33,790 nucleotides of DNA, taken from assembly GCA_021845805.1 (NCBI GenBank), contig JAJZVD010000035.1, forward strand, positions 1 through 33,790, given 5' to 3'. The notes below the pieces were generated by a model. The model was not told the origin of the DNA. It ran no database searches and worked only from the letters and a program-made list of their open reading frames with translations. This document shows positions 1-7,548 of the stretch, piece after piece (position 1 is the first letter of the stretch; every line of letters begins with the position of its first letter). Made by a program: the position numbers and the translations under genes. The DNA is from Pseudomonadota bacterium (GTDB lineage: Bacteria; Pseudomonadota; Alphaproteobacteria; Rhodobacterales; Rhodobacteraceae).

Positions 1-135
1 CGTCTCGCCTTCGCCGGGCACCAGCGGGTTGGCGGGGTCCTGCACATATCGGTAATAGCCGAACGCCACCCCGCCCGCGACGGCGGCAGAGGCTACCAGC
101 AAGCTGCGGCGGGTGATCGTGCCAAGTCGGCTCAT
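1..135 (-). CDS. Molybdopterin-binding hydroxylase large subunit, N-terminal fragment (isoquinoline 1-oxidoreductase beta-like)
   Basis: Only the first 45 codons are present; the gene runs off the left edge. The peptide starts MSRLGTITRRSLLVASAAVA, a twin-arginine signal (T-R-R-S-L) followed by a hydrophobic stretch, so export by Tat in folded form is expected. It starts one base after the stop of the 2Fe-2S subunit gene, the arrangement of two-subunit molybdenum hydroxylases of the IorAB/aldehyde dehydrogenase type, whose large subunit often carries a Tat signal. The molybdenum domain itself is outside the window, so the assignment rests on the signal peptide and the partner gene; the substrate is unknown. 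Confidence 0.7.
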   Translation of the reverse strand, partial: MSRLGTITRRSLLVASAAVAGGVAFGYYRYVQDPANPLVPGEGET

Positions 136-136
136 G

Positions 137-598
137 TCACGCTCCCTGCAGGCGGCGGGCGGCATCGTGGATCGCGGCGCGGATCCGGGGATATGTGCCG
201 CAGCGGCAAAGGTTCCCGCTCATCGCGGCGTCGATATCCGCGTCGGTCGGCCGCGTGGTCGCCTGCAACAGGCTGACCGCCGACATGATCTGCCCCGACT
301 GGCAGTAGCCGCACTGCGCCACCTGGTTGTCGATCCAGGCCTGCTGGATCACCGACAGGGTGGCGGGGGTGCCGATTCCCTCGATCGTGGTCACCTCCGC
401 CCCCTCCAGATCGCCGATCTGGAGGGAACAGGACCGCATCGTCTGCCCGTTCACATGAACCGTACAGGCGCCGCACTGGCCCACGCCGCAACCATACTTC
501 GTGCCGGTCAGCCCGATCACGTCGCGCAGCACCCACAGCAGCGGGGTCTGGGGGTCGGCGGTGATCTGGTGCGGGGTGCCGTTGACGGTCAGCTGCAT
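137..598 (-). CDS. (2Fe-2S)-binding subunit of a molybdenum hydroxylase (IorA-like)
   Basis: 153 residues, the usual length for the small electron-transfer subunit of xanthine dehydrogenase-family enzymes. The plant-type ferredoxin domain carries Cys37, Cys42, Cys45 and Cys57 (C-G-V-G-Q-C-G-A-C). The all-alpha domain carries the second cluster, Cys96-x2-Cys99 and Cys131-x-Cys133 in N-L-C-R-C-G. It should pass electrons from the molybdenum site of the partner subunit (start at 135) to an external acceptor; no FAD subunit is visible, consistent with the isoquinoline 1-oxidoreductase/aldehyde dehydrogenase type that uses cytochromes or quinone. It has no signal of its own and probably rides out with the Tat-tagged subunit. 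Substrate unknown. Confidence 0.88.
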   Translation of the reverse strand: MQLTVNGTPHQITADPQTPLLWVLRDVIGLTGTKYGCGVGQCGACTVHVNGQTMRSCSLQIGDLEGAEVTTIEGIGTPATLSVIQQAWIDNQVAQCGYCQSGQIMSAVSLLQATTRPTDADIDAAMSGNLCRCGTYPRIRAAIHDAARRLQGA

Positions 599-634
599 TG
601 TGGCTCCTCGCTTCTTTCCGATTGCGGCAGATAT

Positions 635-659
635 GGTTGCATTGCCGCGGGGTGCAACC
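635..659. promoter_or_regulatory. Inverted repeat (7-bp arms, 11-bp spacer) between divergent genes, LysR-type box candidate
   Basis: GGTTGCA at 635-641 and TGCAACC at 653-659 are exact reverse complements separated by 11 bases; the inner T-N11-A pattern is that of LysR-type regulator sites. It lies in the 145-bp gap between the divergent 2Fe-2S subunit gene (start 598) and kynA (start 744). Which gene it controls, and by which regulator, is not shown. Confidence 0.4.
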
Positions 660-707
660 GTCTTGCACGGGATTGCGTGGCCGACGTTGCGGCGCTACCC
701 CGTTAGC

Positions 708-721
708 CGCAGGCGCCTGCG
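708..721. repeat. 14-bp perfect palindrome before kynA
   Basis: CGCAGGCGCCTGCG equals its own reverse complement. It ends about 12 bases before the kynA ribosome binding site (GGGAGAGA, 733-740), so it could be an operator or a short hairpin in the 5' leader. In such GC-rich DNA a chance palindrome of this size is possible. Confidence 0.3.
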
Positions 722-743
722 ACAGGCGCAACGGGAGAGAGCG

Positions 744-1583
744 ATGACCACCAGCCCCTACGATCCGGCGCGCGAGGGTGCGCAGATGGCGTTCGATGGC
801 CGCATGTCCTACGGCGATTACCTGAAGCTGGACGCGATCCTGACGGCGCAGGCCCCGCTGTCGGATGCGCATGACGAGTTGCTGTTCATCGTGCAGCACC
901 AGACATCAGAGCTTTGGATGCGGCTGGCGATCCATGAGCTGAACTCGGCCCGCACCGCGATGGCGGGGGGCGATTTCGCGCATGCGTTCAAGACGCTGGC
1001 GCGGGTGGCGCGGATCTTCGAGCAATTGAACGGCGCCTGGGACGTGCTGCGGACGATGACACCGGCGGATTACACCCGCTTCCGGGACGCGCTGGGGCAA
1101 TCCTCGGGGTTCCAGTCCTGGCAATACCGGCTGATCGAATTCATGGTGGGCAACCGCAATCATGCGATGATCCGCCCCCATGCGCACCGCCCCGACATTC
1201 TGGCGCTGCTCGAGGCCGAACTGAAGCGCCCGTCGCTCTACGATGTGGCGCTGCGGGCGTTGCATGACGCGGGGCTGACCCTGCCCGACGAGGTGCTGAA
1301 CCGCGACCCCGCGCAGGCCTGGCAGCCCAACGACGCGGTGAAGGCCGCCTGGGCCGCCGTCTACCGCGCGCCGGAAACCTACTGGTCGCTTTACGATCTG
1401 GCCGAGAAGCTGGTGGATTTCGAGGATTACTTCCGCCGCTGGCGCTTCAACCACGTCACCACGGTGGAACGCGTCATCGGCTTCAAGCGGGGCACCGGCG
1501 GGACCGGCGGCGTCAGCTACCTGCGCCGGATGCTGGAGGTCGAGTTGTTCCCCGAACTCTGGCATGTGCGGACGGATCTCTGA
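744..1583 (+). CDS. kynA: Tryptophan 2,3-dioxygenase
   Basis: 279 residues, typical of bacterial tryptophan 2,3-dioxygenase, the cytoplasmic heme enzyme that opens the indole ring of L-tryptophan to N-formylkynurenine, the first step of the kynurenine pathway. Family landmarks: F-I-V-x-H-Q-T-S-E-L-W-M at 48-59, S-G-F-Q-S-W-Q-Y-R at 121-129, the probable axial heme ligand His237 (R-F-N-H-V) and the glycine-rich G-T-G-G near 250. The frame is open further upstream, but the ATG at 744 has GGGAGAGA in front and begins at the family's normal N-terminus. The stop overlaps the start of the thioesterase gene by one base, so the two are probably co-translated. No kynureninase or formamidase gene is in the window. 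Confidence 0.95.
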   Translation: MTTSPYDPAREGAQMAFDGRMSYGDYLKLDAILTAQAPLSDAHDELLFIVQHQTSELWMRLAIHELNSARTAMAGGDFAHAFKTLARVARIFEQLNGAWDVLRTMTPADYTRFRDALGQSSGFQSWQYRLIEFMVGNRNHAMIRPHAHRPDILALLEAELKRPSLYDVALRALHDAGLTLPDEVLNRDPAQAWQPNDAVKAAWAAVYRAPETYWSLYDLAEKLVDFEDYFRRWRFNHVTTVERVIGFKRGTGGTGGVSYLRRMLEVELFPELWHVRTDL

Positions 1584-2023
1584 TGCCCTTCGTCTACCGT
1601 CAGAAGGTGCTGTTCCAGCACTGCGACCCGGCCGGGATCGTGTTCTACCCGCGCTACATGGAGATGATGAACGCGACGGTGGAGGAATGGTTCGCCACCC
1701 GGCTGAAGCATTCGTTCTCGATGATGCACGGGGCGATGCAGGCCGGGGTGCCCACCGCGGAACTGCGCGTGGTGTTCAGCGCGCCAAGTCGGCTGGGCGA
1801 GATGCTGTCGGTGTCGCTTTATCTGCGCAGGCTTGGGCGCAGCAGCGCCGCGCTGGAATTCGTCGCGGACTGCGAGGGGCAGGTGCGGCTGAGCATGACA
1901 TCGACGCTCGTCTTCATCAGCTTCGCCGACGGGCGCCCCCAGCCCTGGCCGGACCGGCTGCGGCGCCGGATGGAGGCAGAGCTTGAGCCGACCCCGGCGC
2001 CTGAGCCCGACGCTCAGCCCTGA
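1583..2023 (+). CDS. Acyl-CoA thioesterase, 4-hydroxybenzoyl-CoA thioesterase (hot-dog) family
   Basis: 146 residues with the 4HBT/YbgC hot-dog signature near the N-terminus: F-x-H-C-D-P-A-G-I-V-F-Y-P-R-Y, in which Asp15 corresponds to the catalytic aspartate of 4-hydroxybenzoyl-CoA thioesterase. It should hydrolyse an acyl- or aroyl-CoA to the free acid and CoA in the cytoplasm. The ATG shares its A with the TGA of kynA, so the two are coupled; an aromatic CoA thioester linked to tryptophan breakdown (for instance 2-aminobenzoyl-CoA) is a reasonable but unproven substrate. The last ten bases overlap the convergent galE end. Confidence 0.85.
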   Translation: MPFVYRQKVLFQHCDPAGIVFYPRYMEMMNATVEEWFATRLKHSFSMMHGAMQAGVPTAELRVVFSAPSRLGEMLSVSLYLRRLGRSSAALEFVADCEGQVRLSMTSTLVFISFADGRPQPWPDRLRRRMEAELEPTPAPEPDAQP

Positions 2024-3033
2024 CGCATGTTCGACCGGCGTGACACCCAGGCCCAGCTAGTCGCGCACATGTCATCCAGATCGCGTTCAGCCTTGAAGCC
2101 CAACAGCCGCTGGGCCTTGCGCGGGTCGCCGAAATAGCAGGCCAGATCGCCCGCCCGCCGCGGGGCAACAGTATGGGGCAGCGCGCGCCCGCACGCGCGG
2201 GAATAGGCCGCCAGCATGTCCATCACCGAATAGCCCTGCCCGGTCCCCAGGTTCACGATGTGACTGTCGTCGCCCCGCATCAGCGAATCGAGCGACAGCA
2301 CATGCCCGCGCGCCAGATCGACGACATGGATGTAATCGCGCACGCCCGTGCCATCCGGGGTGGGGTAGTCGTTGCCGAACACGTTCAGCGCCGGCAGTTC
2401 GCCCGTGGCGACCTTGGCGATATAGGGCATCAGGTTGTTCGGGATGTCGGACGGGTCCTCGCCGATCAGCGCCGAAGGATGCGCCCCGGCCGGGTTGAAG
2501 TAGCGCAGGATGCCGAAGCGCCAGCGGTCGTCCGCCGCCGCGACTTGCTGGATGATCTGTTCGCCCATCAACTTGGTATAGGCATAGGTGCTGGCATAGC
2601 CCAGCGGCGCGTCTTCGGGGATCGGCCAGTCCAGCGTGGGCGCATAGACCGTGGCCGAGGATGAAAAGACCAGCCGGAACACCCCCGCCGCGCGCATCGC
2701 CTTGAGCAGGTTCACCAGCCCGGTGCAGTTCGTCTCGATATAGTCCAGCGGCTTCTGCTGGCTTTCGCCGACCGCCTTTTTGGCCGCGAAATGCACCACG
2801 GCGTCGAAGCGGTCCGAGGCGAAGACCCGCGCCAGCCCCTCGGCATCCAGCACGTCGCAGCGGTGCACCGTCACCGGCTTGCCGGTGATCACCTCCAGCC
2901 GGTCGGGCACGTCGGGGCGTGCATTGGCGAAGTTGTCGAGGATCGCGACCTCATAACCCGCGTCCGACAGGGCCGCATAGGTATGCGACCCGATGTAGCC
3001 CGCGCCGCCGGTCAGAAGGATCTTACCAGGCAT
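2014..3033 (-). CDS. galE: UDP-glucose 4-epimerase
   Basis: 339 residues, full length for GalE, the NAD-dependent enzyme that interconverts UDP-glucose and UDP-galactose for the Leloir pathway and surface polysaccharide. Visible: the Rossmann NAD loop G-G-A-G-Y-I-G at 9-15, the S-S-S-A-T-V-Y strand with the catalytic serine (124-130) and the catalytic Tyr150-xxx-Lys154 pair. The NAD loop and YxxxK mark it as an extended short-chain dehydrogenase, and the sequence through W-x-x-R-Y-F-N-P-A-G-A-H is GalE-like rather than a dehydratase. It lies 57 bp behind the ABC ATPase gene on the same strand and may be transcribed with it, although no functional link is obvious. Its 3' end overlaps the thioesterase gene by ten bases, tail to tail. 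Confidence 0.95.
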   Translation of the reverse strand: MPGKILLTGGAGYIGSHTYAALSDAGYEVAILDNFANARPDVPDRLEVITGKPVTVHRCDVLDAEGLARVFASDRFDAVVHFAAKKAVGESQQKPLDYIETNCTGLVNLLKAMRAAGVFRLVFSSSATVYAPTLDWPIPEDAPLGYASTYAYTKLMGEQIIQQVAAADDRWRFGILRYFNPAGAHPSALIGEDPSDIPNNLMPYIAKVATGELPALNVFGNDYPTPDGTGVRDYIHVVDLARGHVLSLDSLMRGDDSHIVNLGTGQGYSVMDMLAAYSRACGRALPHTVAPRRAGDLACYFGDPRKAQRLLGFKAERDLDDMCATSWAWVSRRSNMRQG

Positions 3034-3090
3034 CTCACTCTCTCGTTCTGCCGTCGTCCACCTAGCGCAGCAAGCGGCGGCAGGCCAGCC

Positions 3091-4146
3091 TTACTCGGCC
3101 AGCACCAGCAGGTCGCGTTCCGACACGCTGATTTCCGCGGCGCTGCCCACCGCGGGCGGCGGCAGGTCGGGGCGGTTGAAGGTATCGAGCGAGACCATGT
3201 TGCCCGCCACGTCCACCTTCACCCGGATCACCGAGCCAAGGAAGTGCACCTCGGCGATGCGGCCCGACAGGATCAGGTTGCGCCCTTCGTGCCGACCCAG
3301 CGAGACGACCTCGGGGCGCAGCGCAAGGCTGAGGCTGGTGCCGTCCCCGGGCAGCGCGCGGTTCAGCGCGACCTGGGTGCCGCCCACCGAAACCTGCCCG
3401 GTGGCGGCGTTCAGCACGGTGGCATCCAGCAGGTTCAGCGTGCCCACGAACTGCGCGACAAAGCGGGTGGTGGGGCGGTTGTAGATCTCGAACGGGGTGC
3501 CGACCTGGTCCGCCACGCCCTGATGCATCACCACGATGCGGTCGGAAATCGACAGCGCCTCTTCCTGGTCATGGGTCACGAAGATGGTGGTGATGCCCAG
3601 TTCACGCTGGATGCTGCGGATCTCGTCGCGCAGCGACACCCGGATCTTGGCGTCCAGCGCCGACAGCGGCTCGTCCAGCAGAAGGACGCGCGGCCGCGGC
3701 GCCAGCGCGCGGGCCAGTGCCACGCGCTGCTGCTGGCCGCCCGACAACTGGAACGGATAGCGGTCGCCCAGATCCGGCAGGCCGATCAGCGTCAGCATCT
3801 CGGTCACGCGCCGGTCGATGTCGCTGCGCGACTGGCCCTTGATGCGCAGCCCGAAGCCCACGTTCTGCGCCACGGTCAGGTTGGGGAACAGTGCATAGGC
3901 CTGGAACACCATGCCGATGTTGCGCTGGTTCGGGCGCAGCCCCGTGACCTCCTGCCCGTCGATGCGGATCCCGCCCGAGGTGGGCGTTTCGAACCCGGCC
4001 ACCATCCGCAGCACGGTCGTCTTGCCACAACCCGACGGGCCGAGGAACGAGACGAACTCGCCCTTTTCGACGGAAAGCTGGAAATCCTTCACGACGCGCG
4101 TTGCGCCGAAGGATTTTTCCAGGTGTTCAAGTTCGAGAAAGGCCAT
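3091..4146 (-). CDS. ABC importer ATP-binding protein (PotA/FbpC-like, CUT-MOI class)
   Basis: 351 residues: nucleotide-binding domain plus C-terminal TOBE domain (about 280-345). Walker A G-P-S-G-C-G-K-T-T at 36-44, Q-loop Gln82, signature L-S-G-G-Q at 134-138, Walker B L-L-L-D-E-P at 155-160 and switch His192 are all intact, so an active ATPase is expected on the cytoplasmic face of the importer. It is the last of four transporter genes; its ATG follows the permease stop by one base. The TOBE-containing layout is shared by spermidine/putrescine, ferric iron, thiamine, sulfate and phosphonate importers, so the substrate cannot be read from this subunit. Confidence 0.93.
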   Translation of the reverse strand: MAFLELEHLEKSFGATRVVKDFQLSVEKGEFVSFLGPSGCGKTTVLRMVAGFETPTSGGIRIDGQEVTGLRPNQRNIGMVFQAYALFPNLTVAQNVGFGLRIKGQSRSDIDRRVTEMLTLIGLPDLGDRYPFQLSGGQQQRVALARALAPRPRVLLLDEPLSALDAKIRVSLRDEIRSIQRELGITTIFVTHDQEEALSISDRIVVMHQGVADQVGTPFEIYNRPTTRFVAQFVGTLNLLDATVLNAATGQVSVGGTQVALNRALPGDGTSLSLALRPEVVSLGRHEGRNLILSGRIAEVHFLGSVIRVKVDVAGNMVSLDTFNRPDLPPPAVGSAAEISVSERDLLVLAE

Positions 4147-4147
4147 T

Positions 4148-4936
4148 TTATCGCTTCACCTGAGAGAATTTCGAGAACCGGCTGACCAGCTGGATCAGCC
4201 CCATGCAGGCCCAGGTGATCGCGAAGGCGATCACGGCCAGCGCCGAGGGTTCGTAGGCGCGGTTGCCGCCCATCCAGAACATGTAGGGGCCGAAGGTGTT
4301 GAGGTTCAGCAGCGCCGCAAAGACATATTCGCCGATCACGATGGCAAAGGTCAGGAAGGCGCCCGACAGGACCGAGACCAGCACATTGGGCAGGATCACC
4401 TGCGCGAGGATCGTCACCCAGCCCGCGCCCAGGCTTTGCGCCGCCTCTGTCAGCGTGGCCACGTCGATCGCCCGCAACCCGGTATCGACGGCGCGATACA
4501 TGTAGGGCAATGACAGGACCGTGTAGCCGAAGAGCACCAGCAGGTTGGTGCCCAGCCAGCTTCCGGTCAGGGGCAGCACCGAAGAGGTGTTATAAAGCCG
4601 GATGTAGCCGAACACGATCACGATGGGCGGGATCACCAGTGGCAGAAGGGTGATGAACTCGATCACCGGCCTGAGCTTCGGCAGCTTCAGCCGCACCCAG
4701 TAGGCCGTGGGCACCGAGATCAGCGTGCCGAAGACGATGGTGATCAGCGCCAGAATCATCGAATAGAGGAAGGTCGTCTGGAACTGCGGGTCGGTCAGCA
4801 CCACGCGGTAGGCTTCGAAGCTGAGTTCCCCCCGCTTCATCCGCAGCGAGAACATGAACATGCCCAGCAGCGGCAGGAAGAAATACAGGAAGCTGCCGAA
4901 GACGGCGAGCCCGGACCAGAAGCGGCGGCCCATCAT
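4148..4936 (-). CDS. ABC importer inner-membrane permease (second, PotC-like)
   Basis: 262 residues with about six membrane segments and the cytoplasmic EAA loop E-A-A-Q-S-L-G-A-G-W near residue 170, which docks onto the ATPase. The start is taken as the ATG at 4936, which overlaps the TGA of the preceding permease as ATGA; a second ATG follows directly. Upstream in-frame sequence belongs to the other permease in a different frame and is not part of this gene. With the gene at 4933-5820 it forms the heterodimeric membrane channel of the binding-protein-dependent importer. Confidence 0.92.
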   Translation of the reverse strand: MMGRRFWSGLAVFGSFLYFFLPLLGMFMFSLRMKRGELSFEAYRVVLTDPQFQTTFLYSMILALITIVFGTLISVPTAYWVRLKLPKLRPVIEFITLLPLVIPPIVIVFGYIRLYNTSSVLPLTGSWLGTNLLVLFGYTVLSLPYMYRAVDTGLRAIDVATLTEAAQSLGAGWVTILAQVILPNVLVSVLSGAFLTFAIVIGEYVFAALLNLNTFGPYMFWMGGNRAYEPSALAVIAFAITWACMGLIQLVSRFSKFSQVKR

Positions 4937-5820
4937 TTCAGCCACCTTTCCGCCCGCATCCGCAGGACGATGTAGATGAGGTTGGCAGCCCCGGTCAGCA
5001 CGATCATCCCGAAGGCCAGCGCATAGCCCAGGTGCGGGTCGTTCAGCACGTCGCCCCGGATCTGCGCGAACAGCTTGATCGGAACCAGCGTCAGGTTCGA
5101 GCCCGTCAGCGCCATCGCGGTGGCCACCGCGCCGAAGCTGTTGGCGAACAGAAGCGCCGCCGTCCCCAGAAGCGAGGGCCAGAGCACCGGCAGCGCCACC
5201 ATGCGCCAGTATTGCGGGCCGGTCGCACCCAGGATCGACGCCGCCTCGCGCCATTCCCGCTTCAAGCCGTCAAGCGCGGGCGTGATGATCAGCACCATCA
5301 GCGGGATCTGGAAATACAGGTAGGTCAGTGCCAGCCCCGCGAAGGTCAGCAGGTTGAACCCGATGGCGTAGATGTTCACCCCCAGCCAGTCGCGCGCCAG
5401 CACCGTGACCAGCCCCACGCGCCCGAGCGTCGAGATGAAGGCGAAGGCCAGCGGCACGCCGGCAAAGTTCGAGGCGACGCCCGAAAACGTCAGCACCGTG
5501 CCGCGCAGCCAGCCGGGCAGCCCGCCCAGCACCACCGCCGCCGCCAGCAGGAAGCCCGCCAGGCAGCCCAGCAGCGCGGTGATCAGCGACAGCTTGATCG
5601 AGACCCAGAACGCCGCAAGGATCGAGGGCGAGAACAGCGCGATGATGTTGTCGAACGTCGCGTGGCCGTCCGGGCTCCGGAATGCGCCGATCACGATGTT
5701 CAGCGTCGGCAGGATCAGGAAAAGCACGGCAAAGACAAGGAAGGGAAGCACCCCGGCCCATGTCAGAAGCGCGCTGGCCCGGCGTCTTGCGCCGGAAGGG
5801 GTCGTGGAAACGGCGGGCAT
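4933..5820 (-). CDS. ABC importer inner-membrane permease (first, PotB-like)
   Basis: 295 residues. A short charged cytoplasmic N-terminus is followed by a first membrane segment (about 20-45) and further helices, with the EAA loop R-E-A-A-S-I-L-G-A-T-G-P in the C-terminal half. It belongs to the binding-protein-dependent transport permease family and pairs with the overlapping downstream permease. It is the first membrane gene after the binding-protein gene and is separated from it by a stem-loop (5850-5877) that could lower its expression relative to the binding protein. Confidence 0.92.
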   Translation of the reverse strand: MPAVSTTPSGARRRASALLTWAGVLPFLVFAVLFLILPTLNIVIGAFRSPDGHATFDNIIALFSPSILAAFWVSIKLSLITALLGCLAGFLLAAAVVLGGLPGWLRGTVLTFSGVASNFAGVPLAFAFISTLGRVGLVTVLARDWLGVNIYAIGFNLLTFAGLALTYLYFQIPLMVLIITPALDGLKREWREAASILGATGPQYWRMVALPVLWPSLLGTAALLFANSFGAVATAMALTGSNLTLVPIKLFAQIRGDVLNDPHLGYALAFGMIVLTGAANLIYIVLRMRAERWLK

Positions 5821-5849
5821 GCGGCCTCGGCTGCGCGAAATGCAGATGA

Positions 5850-5877
5850 GCGCGCCCCGCCCTTGGACGGGGCGCGC
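5850..5877 (-). promoter_or_regulatory. Intercistronic stem-loop between binding-protein and permease genes
   Basis: GCGCGCCCCG (5850-5859) and CGGGGCGCGC (5868-5877) form a perfect 10-bp stem with an 8-base loop. Reading the minus strand, no run of T follows, so it is not a standard intrinsic terminator. Its position just after the binding-protein gene is that of the mRNA-stabilising or attenuating hairpins known in other ABC operons such as malE-malF, which keep the binding protein in excess over the membrane parts. That role is inferred. Confidence 0.65.
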
Positions 5878-5894
5878 CTGGTCTCAAACGGCGA

Positions 5895-7001
5895 TCACTT
5901 CACCGTGGCGCCGACGGTGGCATCCCAGCCGCCCGAGACGGCCGTCTTGTTCGCGCTCTGCTCGTCCAGCGTCGGGAAGGCGGCGGCGGCGTAGTTCGCA
6001 GCCGGCGGCAGCTTCGCCATCAGGTCGGCCGGCAGCTTGCCCGCCTTCGACATCGCGTTGAAGCGGATCGGGTGGCAGTAGCCCTTCAGCCAGCCGATCT
6101 GGCCTTCGTCCGAATACAGGTATTCCATCCACAGCTTCGCGGCGTTCGGGTGCGGCGCAAAGGCCGAGATCGCCTGAACGTAGACGCCCGCGATGCCGCC
6201 CTTGCTGGGAACGACGACGTCCATGGGCGGGTTGCCCTTCAGGCTGTCACGCCAGGCCAGCAGGTTGTAGTCCCACGCCACGACGATCGGGGTCGCGCCC
6301 TGGGCGATGGTGCCCGACTTGCCGGTGACGGGCACGAAGTTACCCTTCTTGTTCAGTTCGGCAAAGAACTTCAGGCCTGCTTCGCCCGAATCCTTGCCCA
6401 GCGCCGCACCGGTCGAGGCGCCCGCCGACATGACCGCCAGGATCGCCTGGTTGGACGACCGCGGGTCGCCCGTCAGCGCGACCGAGTTGGCGTATTCCGA
6501 CTTCATCAGGTCGGCCCATTCGGCGGGCACGTCCTTGATGATGTCCTTGTTCACGCCAAAGGCCATCACGCCGTAGTAGTCGCCGTACCAGTAGCCGTCG
6601 GCGTCCTTCACGTTGTCGGGGATCTCGCTCCAGGTCGACACCTTGTAGGGCTGGATCAGGCCGTCCTTCTTGGCGGCCGGGCCGAAGGACAGACCGACGT
6701 CGATGACGTCCGGCGCCTGCGGGCCCTTGTTGTCCTTGTTCGCCTTGATGGCCTCGATCTCGTCGCCCGAGCCTGCGTCGGGGTTCAGTTCGTTGACCGT
6801 GATGCCCGGGTACTTCGCCTTGAAGCCGGCGATGACATCGCCGTAGGCGCACCAGTCATGCGGCAGGGCGATGACCGTCAACTGGCCCTCGCCCTTGGCG
6901 GCCGCGTACAGGTCGTCGATGGTGCCAGCCGAGGCCATGCCGGCCATGGCCGACAGCGCGAAGACGCTGGCGGTGATCGCAAGACGTTTGTTGAAGTTCA
7001 T
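5895..7001 (-). CDS. ABC importer periplasmic substrate-binding protein (family 1)
   Basis: 368 residues. The first 25 (M-N-F-N-K-R, hydrophobic stretch, A-S-A) are a Sec signal peptide, giving a periplasmic protein. The mature part begins G-T-I-D-D-L-Y-A-A-A-K-G-E-G-Q-L, the usual opening of iron, polyamine, thiamine and aminoethylphosphonate binding proteins. The start at 7001 is chosen because it begins the signal peptide and has GGGGAG upstream; the open frame extends further but without a signal. Two Cys near the ends (in W-C-A-Y-G-D and G-Y-C-H-P) might form a disulfide. The three transporter genes follow. The ligand cannot be assigned; no Tyr cluster diagnostic for ferric iron was recognised. 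Confidence 0.92.
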   Translation of the reverse strand: MNFNKRLAITASVFALSAMAGMASAGTIDDLYAAAKGEGQLTVIALPHDWCAYGDVIAGFKAKYPGITVNELNPDAGSGDEIEAIKANKDNKGPQAPDVIDVGLSFGPAAKKDGLIQPYKVSTWSEIPDNVKDADGYWYGDYYGVMAFGVNKDIIKDVPAEWADLMKSEYANSVALTGDPRSSNQAILAVMSAGASTGAALGKDSGEAGLKFFAELNKKGNFVPVTGKSGTIAQGATPIVVAWDYNLLAWRDSLKGNPPMDVVVPSKGGIAGVYVQAISAFAPHPNAAKLWMEYLYSDEGQIGWLKGYCHPIRFNAMSKAGKLPADLMAKLPPAANYAAAAFPTLDEQSANKTAVSGGWDATVGATVK

Positions 7002-7377
7002 GTCGGGTCGCTCCCCATTGATGATCGCTCCGCTGAAGCCGCTGTCACACCGGTGTCCGGTGCGCCGGTCAGTCCAGGCCGTTACAGGTAACGGCCCTTT
7101 GCAGGACATGGCAAGCAGGAGAACGGCAGCTTCAGTCGAACGGTCGGTAGCATTCGTGTTTGAACGTTGCGTGACGGTTTATGAACGTATTGTAACAGAT
7201 GCTTTCGCGGTCAGTGACCCCGCGACCTGCCTTTGTCAGGGCGTCGTGCGGGGGCCGACCCGCCGATTTGTTGCGAATCAGTCAACCGATTGTTTCCACC
7301 TCGCCGCGGCACCAACCCCGTGCAGTCACAGTTCGGCCCCCTTTGACCGCGAGTCTTCACGGAAAGACAACACGGTG
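7002..7377. promoter_or_regulatory. Regulatory region upstream of the ABC importer operon
   Basis: This 376-bp stretch has no convincing gene and is less GC-rich than its surroundings. Reading towards the importer (minus strand) it holds two copies of ACGTTCA 21 bp apart (complement at 7161-7167 and 7182-7188), a perfect 20-bp inverted repeat (7077-7096) and a 10-bp palindrome ACACCGGTGT (7047-7056). These are the likely operator elements. I could not place a -35/-10 pair with confidence. Confidence 0.55.
7077..7096. promoter_or_regulatory. Perfect inverted repeat, probable operator of the importer operon
   Basis: GGCCGTTACAGGTAACGGCC: two 9-bp arms with a 2-base spacer, exact. It lies 76 bp upstream of the binding-protein start, a usual distance for a repressor site overlapping or just downstream of the promoter. 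The form would fit a dimeric GntR- or LacI-type repressor; none is encoded next to it. Confidence 0.6.
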
Positions 7378-7548
7378 ATGGAGAACCGGATCATGACCTT
7401 CGGCCGACTCATTCTGGCTCGCCTGCGCGGCGCGCGTCAGCAGACAGAATCGGTGTTTGAACTGCGCCTGCGCGCGCTTGGCCCGGTCGCGGCGCGGCCG
7501 TCGACGTTCGGGCCGTTCAGAGGTCGCCACTCACGCCGGGCAGGTTGA
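7378..7548 (+). CDS. Possible small basic protein, 56 residues, unrecognised
   Basis: The frame begins MENRIMTFGRLILARLRGAR, is rich in Arg and Leu and ends in R-G-R-H-S-R-R-A-G. A GGAAAG sits about 12 bases before the ATG; a second in-frame ATG at 7393 is possible. Codon third positions in the middle are mostly G or C, as in real genes of this genome, but antisense and random frames are also open in such DNA. The last 32 bases overlap the 3' end of mipZ on the other strand. No family recognised; it may be a real small protein or a chance frame. Confidence 0.3.
   Translation: MENRIMTFGRLILARLRGARQQTESVFELRLRALGPVAARPSTFGPFRGRHSRRAG

Noticed and set aside
501-743. Upstream extension of kynA in frame.
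   Set aside because: It would overlap the divergent 2Fe-2S gene and lacks a ribosome binding site; the ATG at 744 fits the family.
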